Positions 36,715-45,035 of a stretch of DNA of 64,000 nucleotides are shown in pieces. This DNA is from Rhodanobacter sp. FDAARGOS 1247 (GTDB lineage Bacteria > Pseudomonadota > Gammaproteobacteria > Xanthomonadales > Rhodanobacteraceae), in NCBI RefSeq assembly GCF_016889805.1, contig NZ_CP069535.1:2232001-2296000 (forward strand). The letters are read 5' to 3'. Position numbers and translations under genes: made by a program. Each line of letters begins with the position of its first letter. Positions within the stretch are counted from its first letter, which is position 1. Under the pieces are notes generated by a model. It was not told where the DNA came from, did not search any database, and saw nothing but the letters and a program-made list of their open reading frames with translations.

Positions 36715-37485
36715 TCAGTCCGTGGCGCGAAAGATCAGGCTGCAGCAGGTCACCGCGCCTTCGGCCTTCTGCAATTCGGAGACGTCAACGGCAGTCACGG
36801 CGAAACCTGCATCAAGCAGGCGTTGCCGCGTGCGCGGAAAGCTGGCCGGCATCAGCAAGGCATCGCCGATGCGCACCACGTTCGCCGCATGCGGCTCGGC
36901 CGGGTCGACTTCGATCACCCGGAAACCGGCGAAGCGTGCGCGGTCCACCCAGGCCGGCTGCAACAGCACGGTGTGGTCGTCGAGCTGGGTCACCGCCGAT
37001 TTCAGATGCAGGCAGCCGTGCGTGGGCACGGCTTCGACGGCGTAGCCGTGTCCGGCCAGCAGTTCGCGCAGCTGCGCGATGCCTGCGGCATTGCTGCGCG
37101 CCGACTCGCCGACGTGCAGCGTGCGGCCCAGTCGCAGCACGTCGCCGCCGTCGATGGTGCCCGGCGCCTCGATCGCCAGCAGCGGTCGCCACTCGGCCAG
37201 CGCCGCGGCGATGCTGGCCACCTCGTCGCGTCTGGACGCGGCGCCGGGGCGGGTCAGCACGGCCACCTCGTCCAGCACGATCGCGGTGTCCTCGACGAAC
37301 ACCGAGTCGGGCAAATCGACTTCGGCCGGCAGCGCGATCACCCGGCAGCCCAGCGTTTCCAGCGCGCGCTGGTAGGCGTGATGCTGCGCGCTGGCCTGAG
37401 CCACGTCGATCGCGGCGCGTTCGACGAACGACAGCTCGCAATCGCCGAGTGCCGGGCTGACCTCACGCGTCATGGCGATCCACAT
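36715..37485 (-). CDS. dimethylarginine dimethylaminohydrolase (DDAH)
   Basis: 256 residues of the amidinotransferase fold. FVEDTAIV is the substrate-binding loop, GGDVLRLG the central block, PTHGCLHLKSAV carries the catalytic histidine and AVTCCSLIF the C-terminal nucleophile cysteine. DDAH hydrolyses N-methylated arginines to citrulline and methylamines. ATG at 37485 overlaps the upstream gene by 16 nt; an internal ATG 12 nt later is the alternative. It is part of a three-gene cluster with the oxidoreductase-like and GNAT genes. Confidence 0.88.
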   Translation of the reverse strand: MWIAMTREVSPALGDCELSFVERAAIDVAQASAQHHAYQRALETLGCRVIALPAEVDLPDSVFVEDTAIVLDEVAVLTRPGAASRRDEVASIAAALAEWRPLLAIEAPGTIDGGDVLRLGRTLHVGESARSNAAGIAQLRELLAGHGYAVEAVPTHGCLHLKSAVTQLDDHTVLLQPAWVDRARFAGFRVIEVDPAEPHAANVVRIGDALLMPASFPRTRQRLLDAGFAVTAVDVSELQKAEGAVTCCSLIFRATD

Positions 37486-37691
37486 GGTTCGATGCCCCTT
37501 GCTTGTCCCGGATGGCGCGCATGCCATGCCGCCAGCGCGCGCTCGTAACGCTCCAGCGCCTCGTCGTACACGTCGTACACGCAGCGCACGCAACCCTCGC
37601 CGCAACAATCGGCGGCATCGGGCTCGGGCGGACGCACCGGTGGCGGATCGTGCGGATCGGCCACCGGTGCGACGGGTTCATCGGAATTCAC
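37470..37691 (-). CDS. oxidoreductase-like domain protein (small Cys-rich)
   Basis: 73 residues from a GTG at 37691. The core reads CCGEGCVRCVYDVYDEALERY, which matches the oxidoreductase-like domain found in small bacterial proteins and plant/mitochondrial proteins. The clustered cysteines may bind metal. A proline/aspartate-rich N-terminal tail precedes it. The end overlaps the DDAH start by 16 nt, implying coupling. No enzymatic activity is established. Confidence 0.75.
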   Translation of the reverse strand: MNSDEPVAPVADPHDPPPVRPPEPDAADCCGEGCVRCVYDVYDEALERYERALAAWHARHPGQARGIEPCGSP

Positions 37692-37780
37692 GGCGCTCCT
37701 GCGGGCATCGGCGAATGGGCGTGTCGCCCTGATGGTGCCGCCAGACACCGCCGCAACTCAAGCAGGTCGCGTTGCGCCAA

Positions 37781-38578
37781 TCACTTCGCGGGTTTGCGGA
37801 AGCGGAAGATGAACTGGTCGGTGTGGCCGCGTATCGACTTGTCGAACACCTTGATGTCGTGCGGATCGGCGGCGTTGTGCAGCGCCTTGCTTTCGCCGTC
37901 GAAGACGAAGCCGGCTGCCTCCACTTCCTGCTTCACCGAGGCCGGGTCGATCCGGTGCAAGGTGTTCGTATCGGCGAGTCCCGAACCGGCCGGAGCGACG
38001 TGGTCGATGATCACGAACAGGCCGCCGGGCTTGAGCGCATCGAACACCTGACGATTGAAGGCCGCGATGTCCATCGGCCCCATGAACGGATCATGGAAGT
38101 CGTGGTAGTTCTGCGCGGTGAACACCAGGTCCACCGGCGCCGGCGCCTGCAACTTCGCCGCCGGCTGCTGCAGGATGCCCACGTTGGCGTAGTGCGGCGT
38201 GGCCGTCAGCTTCTGCCAGTTGGCCAGGCTTTCGGTGTCGAACTTGCCCATCTCGTTCGGCCACACCGTGTAGACGTGACCCTGCGGCCCCACCACGGCG
38301 CTGAACACGCGGGTCCAGTAGCCGCTGCCGGGGACCAGTTCCAGCACGCTCTGGCCCGGCCTGACCTGGGCGAACAGCATCACCTGTTCGATCTTGCGGC
38401 GGGTGTCGTCGCCCTTGTCGGCGGCGCGGGCGGGGTCGTTCAAGGCCTTCTCTACAGCGGCCTTCTCGACACCGGTCTTCCCGGCCTTTTGCGAGGCCGT
38501 GTGCGGGTTTGGCGCGTGGGCCGAAACGGCAAGGGGAACTGCGAGGCAAAACAGGGCTGCAAGCACGGTCGGTCGCAT
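37781..38578 (-). CDS. exported class I SAM-dependent methyltransferase-like protein
   Basis: 265 residues. A clear signal peptide (MRPTVLAALFCLAVPLAVSA) precedes a class I methyltransferase domain with VLELVPGSGYWTRVFS (motif I), VDLVFTAQNYHDF and LKPGGLFVIIDH. SAM is not expected in the periplasm, so an exported methyltransferase fold is puzzling, although I recall similar signal-bearing proteins in other proteobacteria. ATG at 38578 starts the signal. It is divergent from the M14 peptidase gene, which is also secreted. Confidence 0.8.
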   Translation of the reverse strand: MRPTVLAALFCLAVPLAVSAHAPNPHTASQKAGKTGVEKAAVEKALNDPARAADKGDDTRRKIEQVMLFAQVRPGQSVLELVPGSGYWTRVFSAVVGPQGHVYTVWPNEMGKFDTESLANWQKLTATPHYANVGILQQPAAKLQAPAPVDLVFTAQNYHDFHDPFMGPMDIAAFNRQVFDALKPGGLFVIIDHVAPAGSGLADTNTLHRIDPASVKQEVEAAGFVFDGESKALHNAADPHDIKVFDKSIRGHTDQFIFRFRKPAK

Positions 38579-38756
38579 GGCGCTGCTCCATGGCAAGAGG
38601 TCTGCCGATTGTGCACCCGAATCGCGCCGCGAACCCGTGCCGACCGGCACGGTGCATGCGGGCCGAATCCCTACCTGACTGATGGCCTATCCGCAGTCCG
38701 GCGCGCTCTGGCAAAGTGGGGAAATCGGCCGGCCACGGCCACGGGGGAAGCTGATC

Positions 38757-41519
38757 ATGCGTACGACCATCCGGTTCTCATGCGGCGTGCTGTTCTCGAT
38801 CGGTGTGTTCGCCGCCCAGGCCGCCAGCACCGTCGTGGCCAACGACTACGCCCGCGCGCCGGGTCAGCCGGTCGACCAGGCCTATACCGATCAGATCCTG
38901 AAATTCACCACCGACCCGTCGTTCAACACGCCGCTGACCAGCTACCTGCCCGCCTCCGCCAGCGTCCCCACGCCGGAGAAGGTGCTGGGCCATGTCGCCG
39001 GCGCGCCGAACTACCTGCCGTACAGCGCCGACGTCCATCGCTACTTCCGGGCGCTGGCCGCCGCCAGTCCGCGGGTCAAGGTGTTCACCATCGGCAAGAG
39101 CGAGGAAGGCCGCGAGATGATCGCGGTGGCGATCGCCGACGAGAGCCTGCTGGCCGGGCTGGACGCGAACCGGGCGCGGCTGGCCCAGCTGGCCGACCCG
39201 CGCACGATAGCCATGGACGATGCGAAGGCCGACCAGCTGGTCGCCCAGTCCACCCCGGTCTACTACATCACCGGCGCCATCCACTCCACCGAGACAGGCT
39301 CGCCCACCGCGTTGATGGAACTGGCCTACCGCCTGGCGGTGGACGAGGCGCCGTACATCCGCCACATCCGCTCGCACGTGATCACCCTGATCACGCCGGT
39401 GGTCGAGGTGGATGGCCGCGACCGCATGGTCGACCTGTACAACTGGCACCTGGCCCACCCCGGCCAGAACTACCCGCGACTGATGTACTGGGGCCACTAC
39501 GTGGCGCACGACAACAACCGCGATGCGATGGGCATGTCGCTGGCGCTCACCCGCAACGTGGCCGACACCTTCGTGGGCTGGCATGCCCAGGTGCTGCACG
39601 ACCTGCATGAATCCGTGCCGTTCCTGTACGACAACACGGTGGGCGACGGCCCGTACAACGCGTGGATCGACCCGATCCTCACCGGTGAATGGCAGCAGCT
39701 GGGCTGGGACAACGTGCAGCAGATGACCCGGCTGGGCATGCCCGGCGTGTTCACCCACGGCGACTTCGACACCTGGAGCCCGGGCTACCTGATGTTCATC
39801 GCGGCCATGCACAACGGCATCAGCCGGCTCTACGAAACCTTCGGCAACGGCGGCGCCGACACCGTGCAGCGTATCCTTGAACCGTCCGAGTACGAGCGCA
39901 CCTGGTACCGGCCCAACCCGCCGCTGCCCACCGTGCTGTGGTCGCAGCGCAACAACAACAATTACCAGCAGACCGGCCTGCTCACCGCGCTGAACTATTT
40001 CGCCGGCAACGGCCAGCAGTTCCTGAAGAACTTCTACCTGAAGGCCAAACGCTCGATCGAGAAGCCGCAGCAGGCCGGGCCCGCCGCCTACGTGTTCAGC
40101 GCCAGCGATCCGCGCGCCGGCTCGCGCGCCCAGTTGCTGCGCGTGCTGCAGCGCCAGCATGTGGAGATCAGCCGCACCAGCGCGCCGGTCACCGTGAGCC
40201 TGCCCGCCCCGGCCGACAAGCCAAAGAAGCCGGCCACGCAGACATTCCCCGCCGGCAGCTACGTGGTGCGCATGGACCAGCCCTACTCGCGCATCGCCGA
40301 CACCTTGCTGGATCGCCAGTACTGGTCGCCGAAAGACCCCCAGCAGCATCCCTACGACGACACCGGCTGGTCGATGGGCGATTTGTTCGACGTGCAGGTG
40401 GCGCGGATCACCGACCCGGCGATCCTGCAGGCGCCGATGAGCCTGGTCGGCCAGCCGGTCGACGTGCCGACGGGCCTGGCCGCGATCGACCTGCCCAACG
40501 GAAAGCTGCCCCGCATCGCGCTGATGCACACCTGGCTGGGCACCCAGACCGAAGGCTGGTGGCGCATCGCGCTGGATAACCTCCAGGTGCCGTACGACTA
40601 CATCAGCACCCAGGATGTGGCGAGGATCGGCGACCTGCACGCGAAGTACGACGTGATCCTGTTCGCCCCGATCGGCGACGCCAGCGCGCGGGAAATCGTC
40701 GACGGCATGCCGATGTGGGGCAACCCGCTGCCGTGGAAGACCACGGCGCTGACGCCGAACCTGGGTCGCATCGATGCCACCGACGACACCCGTCCCGGTC
40801 TGGGCAACACGGGTCTGGCCAGCCTCAAGCGCTTCGTGCGCGACGGCGGGCTGCTGGTCGCCGCCGAGGACACTGCGAAGTTCGCCATCGACACCGGCAT
40901 GGCGCCGGGCGTGTCGATCGTTCCCACCAGCCGGCTGAAGGTCGTCGGCAGCGTGCTGCAGGCGAAGTTCGTCGACCAGCACAGTCCGATCGCCGCCAGC
41001 TACACGCGCGACGACCTGGCCCTGTACAGTGCGGCCGGGCAGTCGTTCAGCGTATCCAGCCTGCTTACCGGCGACCGCGGCCTGCCCAGCGCGAAGAACT
41101 TCCAGCGCCCGACCGGACGGGGCGGCCCGCACGACACCGACACGCCGGAAGGCCGCGCCGCGACCGCCGCGCCGGCGCTGCCCGACGTCAAACCATGGCA
41201 GCCGATGCCGTTGAACGCCGAGCAGATGCGCAACAACCCGTGGGTGATCCCGCCCGACCAGCGACCGCAGGTGATCCTGCGCTACGCCGCGGCGAAGGAC
41301 CTCTTGATCGCCGGCCTGCTCGATGGTGGCGACGAGATCGCCGAACGCGCCGCCGTGGTCGACGCCCGCTACGGCAAGGGCCACGTGCTGCTGTTCGCCA
41401 GCAACCCGATCTGGCGCGGCGAAACCATCGGCAGCTACCCGCTGGTGTTCAACGCCATCCTCCATTTCAACCGGCTGGATGCGCCGAAGGCGAAGGCGCA
41501 AGACACGGCGTCACCATGA
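38757..41519 (+). CDS. secreted M14-family zinc carboxypeptidase
   Basis: 920 residues with a signal peptide ending near FAAQAA. The M14 zinc site reads GAIHSTETGS (His-x-x-Glu), with HDLHESVPFLYDN in the second half of the catalytic domain. A long C-terminal part (about 560-920) includes a glutamine-amidotransferase-like region around DVILFAPIGD and RDGGLLVAAED. The start has GGGGGAAG 6 nt upstream. The family is often annotated as a peptidase in Xanthomonadales; the actual substrate is unknown. A REP doublet follows the stop. Confidence 0.88.
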   Translation: MRTTIRFSCGVLFSIGVFAAQAASTVVANDYARAPGQPVDQAYTDQILKFTTDPSFNTPLTSYLPASASVPTPEKVLGHVAGAPNYLPYSADVHRYFRALAAASPRVKVFTIGKSEEGREMIAVAIADESLLAGLDANRARLAQLADPRTIAMDDAKADQLVAQSTPVYYITGAIHSTETGSPTALMELAYRLAVDEAPYIRHIRSHVITLITPVVEVDGRDRMVDLYNWHLAHPGQNYPRLMYWGHYVAHDNNRDAMGMSLALTRNVADTFVGWHAQVLHDLHESVPFLYDNTVGDGPYNAWIDPILTGEWQQLGWDNVQQMTRLGMPGVFTHGDFDTWSPGYLMFIAAMHNGISRLYETFGNGGADTVQRILEPSEYERTWYRPNPPLPTVLWSQRNNNNYQQTGLLTALNYFAGNGQQFLKNFYLKAKRSIEKPQQAGPAAYVFSASDPRAGSRAQLLRVLQRQHVEISRTSAPVTVSLPAPADKPKKPATQTFPAGSYVVRMDQPYSRIADTLLDRQYWSPKDPQQHPYDDTGWSMGDLFDVQVARITDPAILQAPMSLVGQPVDVPTGLAAIDLPNGKLPRIALMHTWLGTQTEGWWRIALDNLQVPYDYISTQDVARIGDLHAKYDVILFAPIGDASAREIVDGMPMWGNPLPWKTTALTPNLGRIDATDDTRPGLGNTGLASLKRFVRDGGLLVAAEDTAKFAIDTGMAPGVSIVPTSRLKVVGSVLQAKFVDQHSPIAASYTRDDLALYSAAGQSFSVSSLLTGDRGLPSAKNFQRPTGRGGPHDTDTPEGRAATAAPALPDVKPWQPMPLNAEQMRNNPWVIPPDQRPQVILRYAAAKDLLIAGLLDGGDEIAERAAVVDARYGKGHVLLFASNPIWRGETIGSYPLVFNAILHFNRLDAPKAKAQDTASP

Positions 41520-41541
41520 GCGACCCCGACCAACCCCAGGC

Positions 41542-41608
41542 GTAGGGCGGGCACTGCCCGCGCTTCTGCACAATGTGACGGAAAGCCGACGGACGGTGTC
41601 CGCCCTAC
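41542..41608. repeat. REP doublet (BIME-like), copy 2
   Basis: GTAG plus the palindrome GGCGGGC-ACT-GCCCGC (41542-41561) is followed 29 bp later by an inverted, less perfect copy, GGACGGTGTCCGCCCTAC (41591-41608). The first unit is identical to that at 29475. It lies between convergent M14 and GGDEF genes. Confidence 0.75.
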
Positions 41609-41624
41609 GAGGGCGTGCCGAAGC

Positions 41625-41644
41625 GCATCGCGCACCGGGTGCGC
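41625..41644. repeat. dispersed 20-bp hairpin repeat, copy 2
   Basis: GCATCGCGCACCGGGTGCGC differs at one base from 13203-13222. It follows directly after the REP doublet and ends 10 bp before the GGDEF gene stop. Confidence 0.6.
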
Positions 41645-41653
41645 CAGATCGGC

Positions 41654-43477
41654 TTACGCGTTTTCGACCGCCACGCCGGCGACACGCTCGCGTGGCTGCG
41701 CGTCATCGCAGACGCGAACGCGGTTGCGGCCCTCGCGCTTGGCGCGGTACAGGCCGTCGTCCGCATCGATCAGCAGCTTCCTGAGGTCGTAACCCGAACG
41801 CTCGATGGTGGCCACGCCGAAGCTGGCCGACACCGCCACCGCCAGCGAATCGTCGCTGCCGGCCGCGTCGGCGATCGCCGCACGGATCTGTTCGGCGCGG
41901 CCCAGGGCCTGTTCCAGCGTGCATTCGGGCAACACGATGCCGAACTCCTCGCCACCGAGCCGACCGAAGATGTCGGTGGAGCGCAGGTGTTTCTGGCACG
42001 CCGCCACGGCGCGTTTCAGCACGCGATCGCCCACCGCATGCCCGTGCGTGTCGTTGACCACCTTGAAGTGGTCAAGATCGATCAGCACCAGGCAGGCCTG
42101 CCGCGACGACTTGCGGCAATACTGCAACTGCAGTTCGGCCGAACTGACGAAATGCTGCCGGTTGAAGATCCCGGTAAGCCCGTCGCGCCGCGCCAGCTTC
42201 ATGAAGCGCAGTTGCGAGCGCTTGATGCGGTAGGTCCAGAACGCGATGAAGCCGAGCACGGTCAGCAGCAGGATGATGTACAGCCGGTTGGTTTCCGACG
42301 CGCTGCGATCGAGCGACTGCTGCAACTGGAGGATCCGGTTCTGCTTGTTCAGCGTGTCGATCTGCAGCTTCTTCGCCGCCACCTGCTGCTGCACGGTCTG
42401 GAACGCCAGCGCCTTCGCGCTGAGCTCGTCCAGATAGCCCTTGTCCGCGATCATGTATTTTTCGTGATACGCCAGCGCAGAGGCCACGTCACCTTGCTGC
42501 TTGGCGCCCAGATACAGGATCCGATACGCCGTGCTGATGGATTCGGCGTAATGGTTGTGCGTGCCGTGCGTGATCGCCGCCAGCGCCGACTCCCGCGCCA
42601 GCTGCAGTTGCCCGGTTTCGTAGTAAGCGGCAGCCAGCAAGGCGTTGAACTGGGCCAGCTGGGGAGCGTAGCCGTCGCGTTCCGCCGCCGGGTAGTTCTT
42701 CCGCAGCAGGGCGATCGCCTGCTCCGGATGCCCGCGACTGACATCCAGCTTGGCCGCGAAATAGCGAATGCCATTGGCGTAGAGGCTGTTGCCCTCCTTG
42801 ATGCAGACCTCGATGCCCTGCGCCATCAACGATTCGATGCCCTCCCACTGGCCACTGCCGAACAGAGCCGCGATGCGGGCATGGTCGTCCACGCACGTAT
42901 AGCCGTCGCTCGCCAGTCCCCGCTTGAAAATTTCTCCAGCATAATAGGACGCCAGCTCATACTGGCCAGCGTCCGCGTACAGGGATGAGGCCACCACGAA
43001 GCCATGTTCCCGCATGCGTGGAGTGATACCCACGCCATCCTGCAGGGAAATGACCAACTGGCTCAGCTGGTAGAAGGCTTCTTCGAAACGGGACTGTTCC
43101 GACAGCGAGTTCACCCGGAATATCGAAGCCTTGAGACGAAGATTTTCATCCCGCGACTCGTCCATGATGCCGTCAATCAGTGCATCCGCCTTTTGGTAAT
43201 CGCCACCAAAAGCAGACTGCCACGCCTGCAGGTAACGCAGATGCTGCCGCTGTTCCGGCGCCAACTGATCAGCTACTTGGCCGAGTCGATACAACAGGGC
43301 CACGCACTCCTCGGAAAGCGAGGTCGCACAAACCTGTGTTTCAGCCCGTTCCAACATTGCGGTGCCGTCGCCACTGTTGCCAGCAGATGCGGGTGCACCA
43401 GCCACGCTGACAAACGACACAACGCTGCCGATCATGCTGACCAGCACTCCCCGACACCAAGCGCTGCGGCAAGACAT
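41654..43477 (-). CDS. membrane GGDEF diguanylate cyclase with periplasmic TPR-like sensor
   Basis: 607 residues. A signal peptide (about 1-32) is followed by a long helical TPR-like region (about 40-370), a coiled segment (QLQIDTLNKQNRILQLQQSL type), a membrane helix around LYIILLLTVLGFIAFW, and a C-terminal GGDEF domain. The active-site motif is GGEEF, with DGLTGIFNRQHF at the start and LIDLDHFKVVND as substrate-binding block, so it should make c-di-GMP. There is no RxxD inhibitory site directly before GGEEF. The start is 3 nt past the borosin precursor stop on the same strand, so both are probably one transcript. Its 5' half is less GC-rich than neighbours. Confidence 0.88.
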   Translation of the reverse strand: MSCRSAWCRGVLVSMIGSVVSFVSVAGAPASAGNSGDGTAMLERAETQVCATSLSEECVALLYRLGQVADQLAPEQRQHLRYLQAWQSAFGGDYQKADALIDGIMDESRDENLRLKASIFRVNSLSEQSRFEEAFYQLSQLVISLQDGVGITPRMREHGFVVASSLYADAGQYELASYYAGEIFKRGLASDGYTCVDDHARIAALFGSGQWEGIESLMAQGIEVCIKEGNSLYANGIRYFAAKLDVSRGHPEQAIALLRKNYPAAERDGYAPQLAQFNALLAAAYYETGQLQLARESALAAITHGTHNHYAESISTAYRILYLGAKQQGDVASALAYHEKYMIADKGYLDELSAKALAFQTVQQQVAAKKLQIDTLNKQNRILQLQQSLDRSASETNRLYIILLLTVLGFIAFWTYRIKRSQLRFMKLARRDGLTGIFNRQHFVSSAELQLQYCRKSSRQACLVLIDLDHFKVVNDTHGHAVGDRVLKRAVAACQKHLRSTDIFGRLGGEEFGIVLPECTLEQALGRAEQIRAAIADAAGSDDSLAVAVSASFGVATIERSGYDLRKLLIDADDGLYRAKREGRNRVRVCDDAQPRERVAGVAVENA

Positions 43478-43480
43478 CTG

Positions 43481-43831
43481 CTAGACCCGTTGCGATCCAC
43501 GCCGATGCACAGGCTTGTCGGCACTGTCGCCAGACTCGAAGACATCCTTGACCTCTTCAGTCTCCTCAGTCTCTTCCGGAGGTGGTGGAGGTGTCGCCGG
43601 TTGCATGGGGCTGGGACCAGTACCTGGTGGGCCCGGCGGTGCAAGCAAAAGGCATTCCGGCGCCGCACCCAACAACGTCCCTAGTCGTTGTGCATCCCTG
43701 GCAAGCATTGCCAACTGCAGCTCAGGCGCCATATCGCTGGCGGACAAGGACGCAGCAAACTCCTCCGCCGAGGCCTGCGACAACTGCGCATCGCTGCCCA
43801 CCCTTTCCATGAAATCGATAACGTCCAACAT
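43481..43831 (-). CDS. probable split-borosin RiPP precursor peptide
   Basis: 116 residues, starting at an ATG with GGGGGAAG 6 nt upstream. Residues 1-56 form a helical leader, MLDVIDFMERVGSDAQL at the start and ARDAQRLGTLLGA at the end. This resembles the borosin-binding domain of Shewanella SonA as I recall it (DFxxxxGxDAQL, then AVMxxDxxxLxxLxG). The next part, ECLLLAPPGPPG (59-70), is the likely methylated core, followed by a proline run (81-85), an acidic stretch (EETEETEEV) and a basic tail. The cognate methyltransferase is the next gene upstream on the strand. A diguanylate cyclase gene follows 3 nt after the stop. It could alternatively be an uncharacterised small protein, but the pairing argues against that. 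Confidence 0.82.
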   Translation of the reverse strand: MLDVIDFMERVGSDAQLSQASAEEFAASLSASDMAPELQLAMLARDAQRLGTLLGAAPECLLLAPPGPPGTGPSPMQPATPPPPPEETEETEEVKDVFESGDSADKPVHRRGSQRV

Positions 43832-43981
43832 GATCTGCTTCCCCCTGATAATCCAGTAATCTGTGCACGCATGCATCGTTGCCATTGGCAGCAATGCGAC
43901 GCCTCAAATTATTCTTGAATCCCCAATGTGACATCTTAGCGCGGTAATTGCCCGCGATGCGAGCAGATGGCATCGGCCCTG

Positions 43982-44791
43982 TCAGGACGGTGTGGCAACC
44001 ACACGATCCAGTGCATCCAGCCGCGCCAGGATCTCGGGATCGGCCTGCATCGGACGTGCCGGCGGAATCACCACCGTTTCGGCCATGCCGATGGCGGCCC
44101 GGGGCAAGGCGCCCAGCGTGGTCCGCTCCATCCGCGGCCGGTCGATCGGCAGGGTCGCCGCGCGGTAGATGATCACTTCATGGGTCAGCGGGTAATCACG
44201 CACCAGCACGTCCACCAATACCTGGCGATAGGCGGCGTTGGTCGAGAAGCGCGCCATCGACTGGTCGCCCACCACGCCTACCTGCCACAGGATCAGGTAG
44301 GCGGTGGGGTCGATGCGGCGCTGGTAGAACAGCAGCTGGCTGGCTTCGTAGTGCTGGCAGCCATACGCACCCGGGTCGATGCCCAGATCGGCGTACAGGC
44401 AGTCCTCGGCGGACACGCCCGGCTCCATGTGCGCGCGGTAACCTTCGTCGCGGGCCAGTTCGATTGCCTTGTGCGGCACCCAGGCGAACACGCCGGGATG
44501 GCCGTAGAACACCCCGCAGACCCGCTTGCCCGCGCGCACTTCGACCAGCATGGCCTCGACCATCTGCCAGTAGGTGTTCATGCGCGAGCTGCCTTCCTGG
44601 TAGAACGTCTGCAGGCTGCGCACGTCGGCATGCATGCGCCGCAGCCACAACTCCACGATGCCATCGGACAGCGCGAAGAACACCACGTCGGCCTGTTCGA
44701 TATGGCTGCGCGCCAGCGGCCCCAGGTGCGAACCCAGGGTCATGCCCAGACCGACGCAGACCAGGCTTCCGGTCGAAGGCGTTGCTTGCAT
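43982..44791 (-). CDS. borosin-type peptide backbone N-methyltransferase (SonM-like)
   Basis: 269 residues of tetrapyrrole-methylase fold. The SAM loop is LVCVGLGMTLGSH (10-22). YGHPG (96-100), EPGVSAEDCLYADLG (123-137) and ILWQVG follow. Tyr64, Arg70 and Tyr74 reproduce the Y-x5-R-x3-Y catalytic spacing of borosin methyltransferases such as OphMA. SRSHIEQADVVF-like and SDGIVE segments match Shewanella SonM as I recall it, rather than porphyrin or cobalamin enzymes. The enzyme should iteratively methylate backbone amides of the separate precursor encoded 150 bp downstream. ATG at 44791 gives normal length; upstream sequence in frame is arginine-rich and not conserved-looking. No tetrapyrrole genes are nearby. 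Confidence 0.88.
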   Translation of the reverse strand: MQATPSTGSLVCVGLGMTLGSHLGPLARSHIEQADVVFFALSDGIVELWLRRMHADVRSLQTFYQEGSSRMNTYWQMVEAMLVEVRAGKRVCGVFYGHPGVFAWVPHKAIELARDEGYRAHMEPGVSAEDCLYADLGIDPGAYGCQHYEASQLLFYQRRIDPTAYLILWQVGVVGDQSMARFSTNAAYRQVLVDVLVRDYPLTHEVIIYRAATLPIDRPRMERTTLGALPRAAIGMAETVVIPPARPMQADPEILARLDALDRVVATPS

Positions 44792-44864
44792 CTTGTTGCT
44801 CGCTTGAGATGGATCGGTCCGTTGTACCCGAATCCCGCGTCGACGGAAACGCCTCCCCCCCGGC

Positions 44865-44878
44865 GACCTGATCAGGTC
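44865..44878. promoter_or_regulatory. 14-bp palindrome upstream of the borosin operon
   Basis: GACCTGATCAGGTC is a perfect palindrome 74 bp before the methyltransferase ATG. On the minus strand a TACAAC -10-like box (44821-44826) lies between it and the gene. It may be an operator; the protein that would bind is unknown. Confidence 0.35.
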
Positions 44879-45035
44879 CGACGGCAACGGCGGCCCTGTG
44901 GTCGAGAACCCGCCGCGATCGCCGCGCGCGAAGCTGGCCTGCTCACGCCCGCAACAACGACGAGGACAAAACGGCCGTCCATCCGGATACCGCACCCGCT
45001 GCGACGACGCCACTACAGCGATATCACCGGGCGCG

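Noticed and set aside
43982..44791. Annotation as precorrin or uroporphyrin methyltransferase
   Set aside because: The fold is shared, but the SonM-like motifs, YxxxxxRxxxY spacing and adjacent precursor fit borosins, and no tetrapyrrole genes are near.
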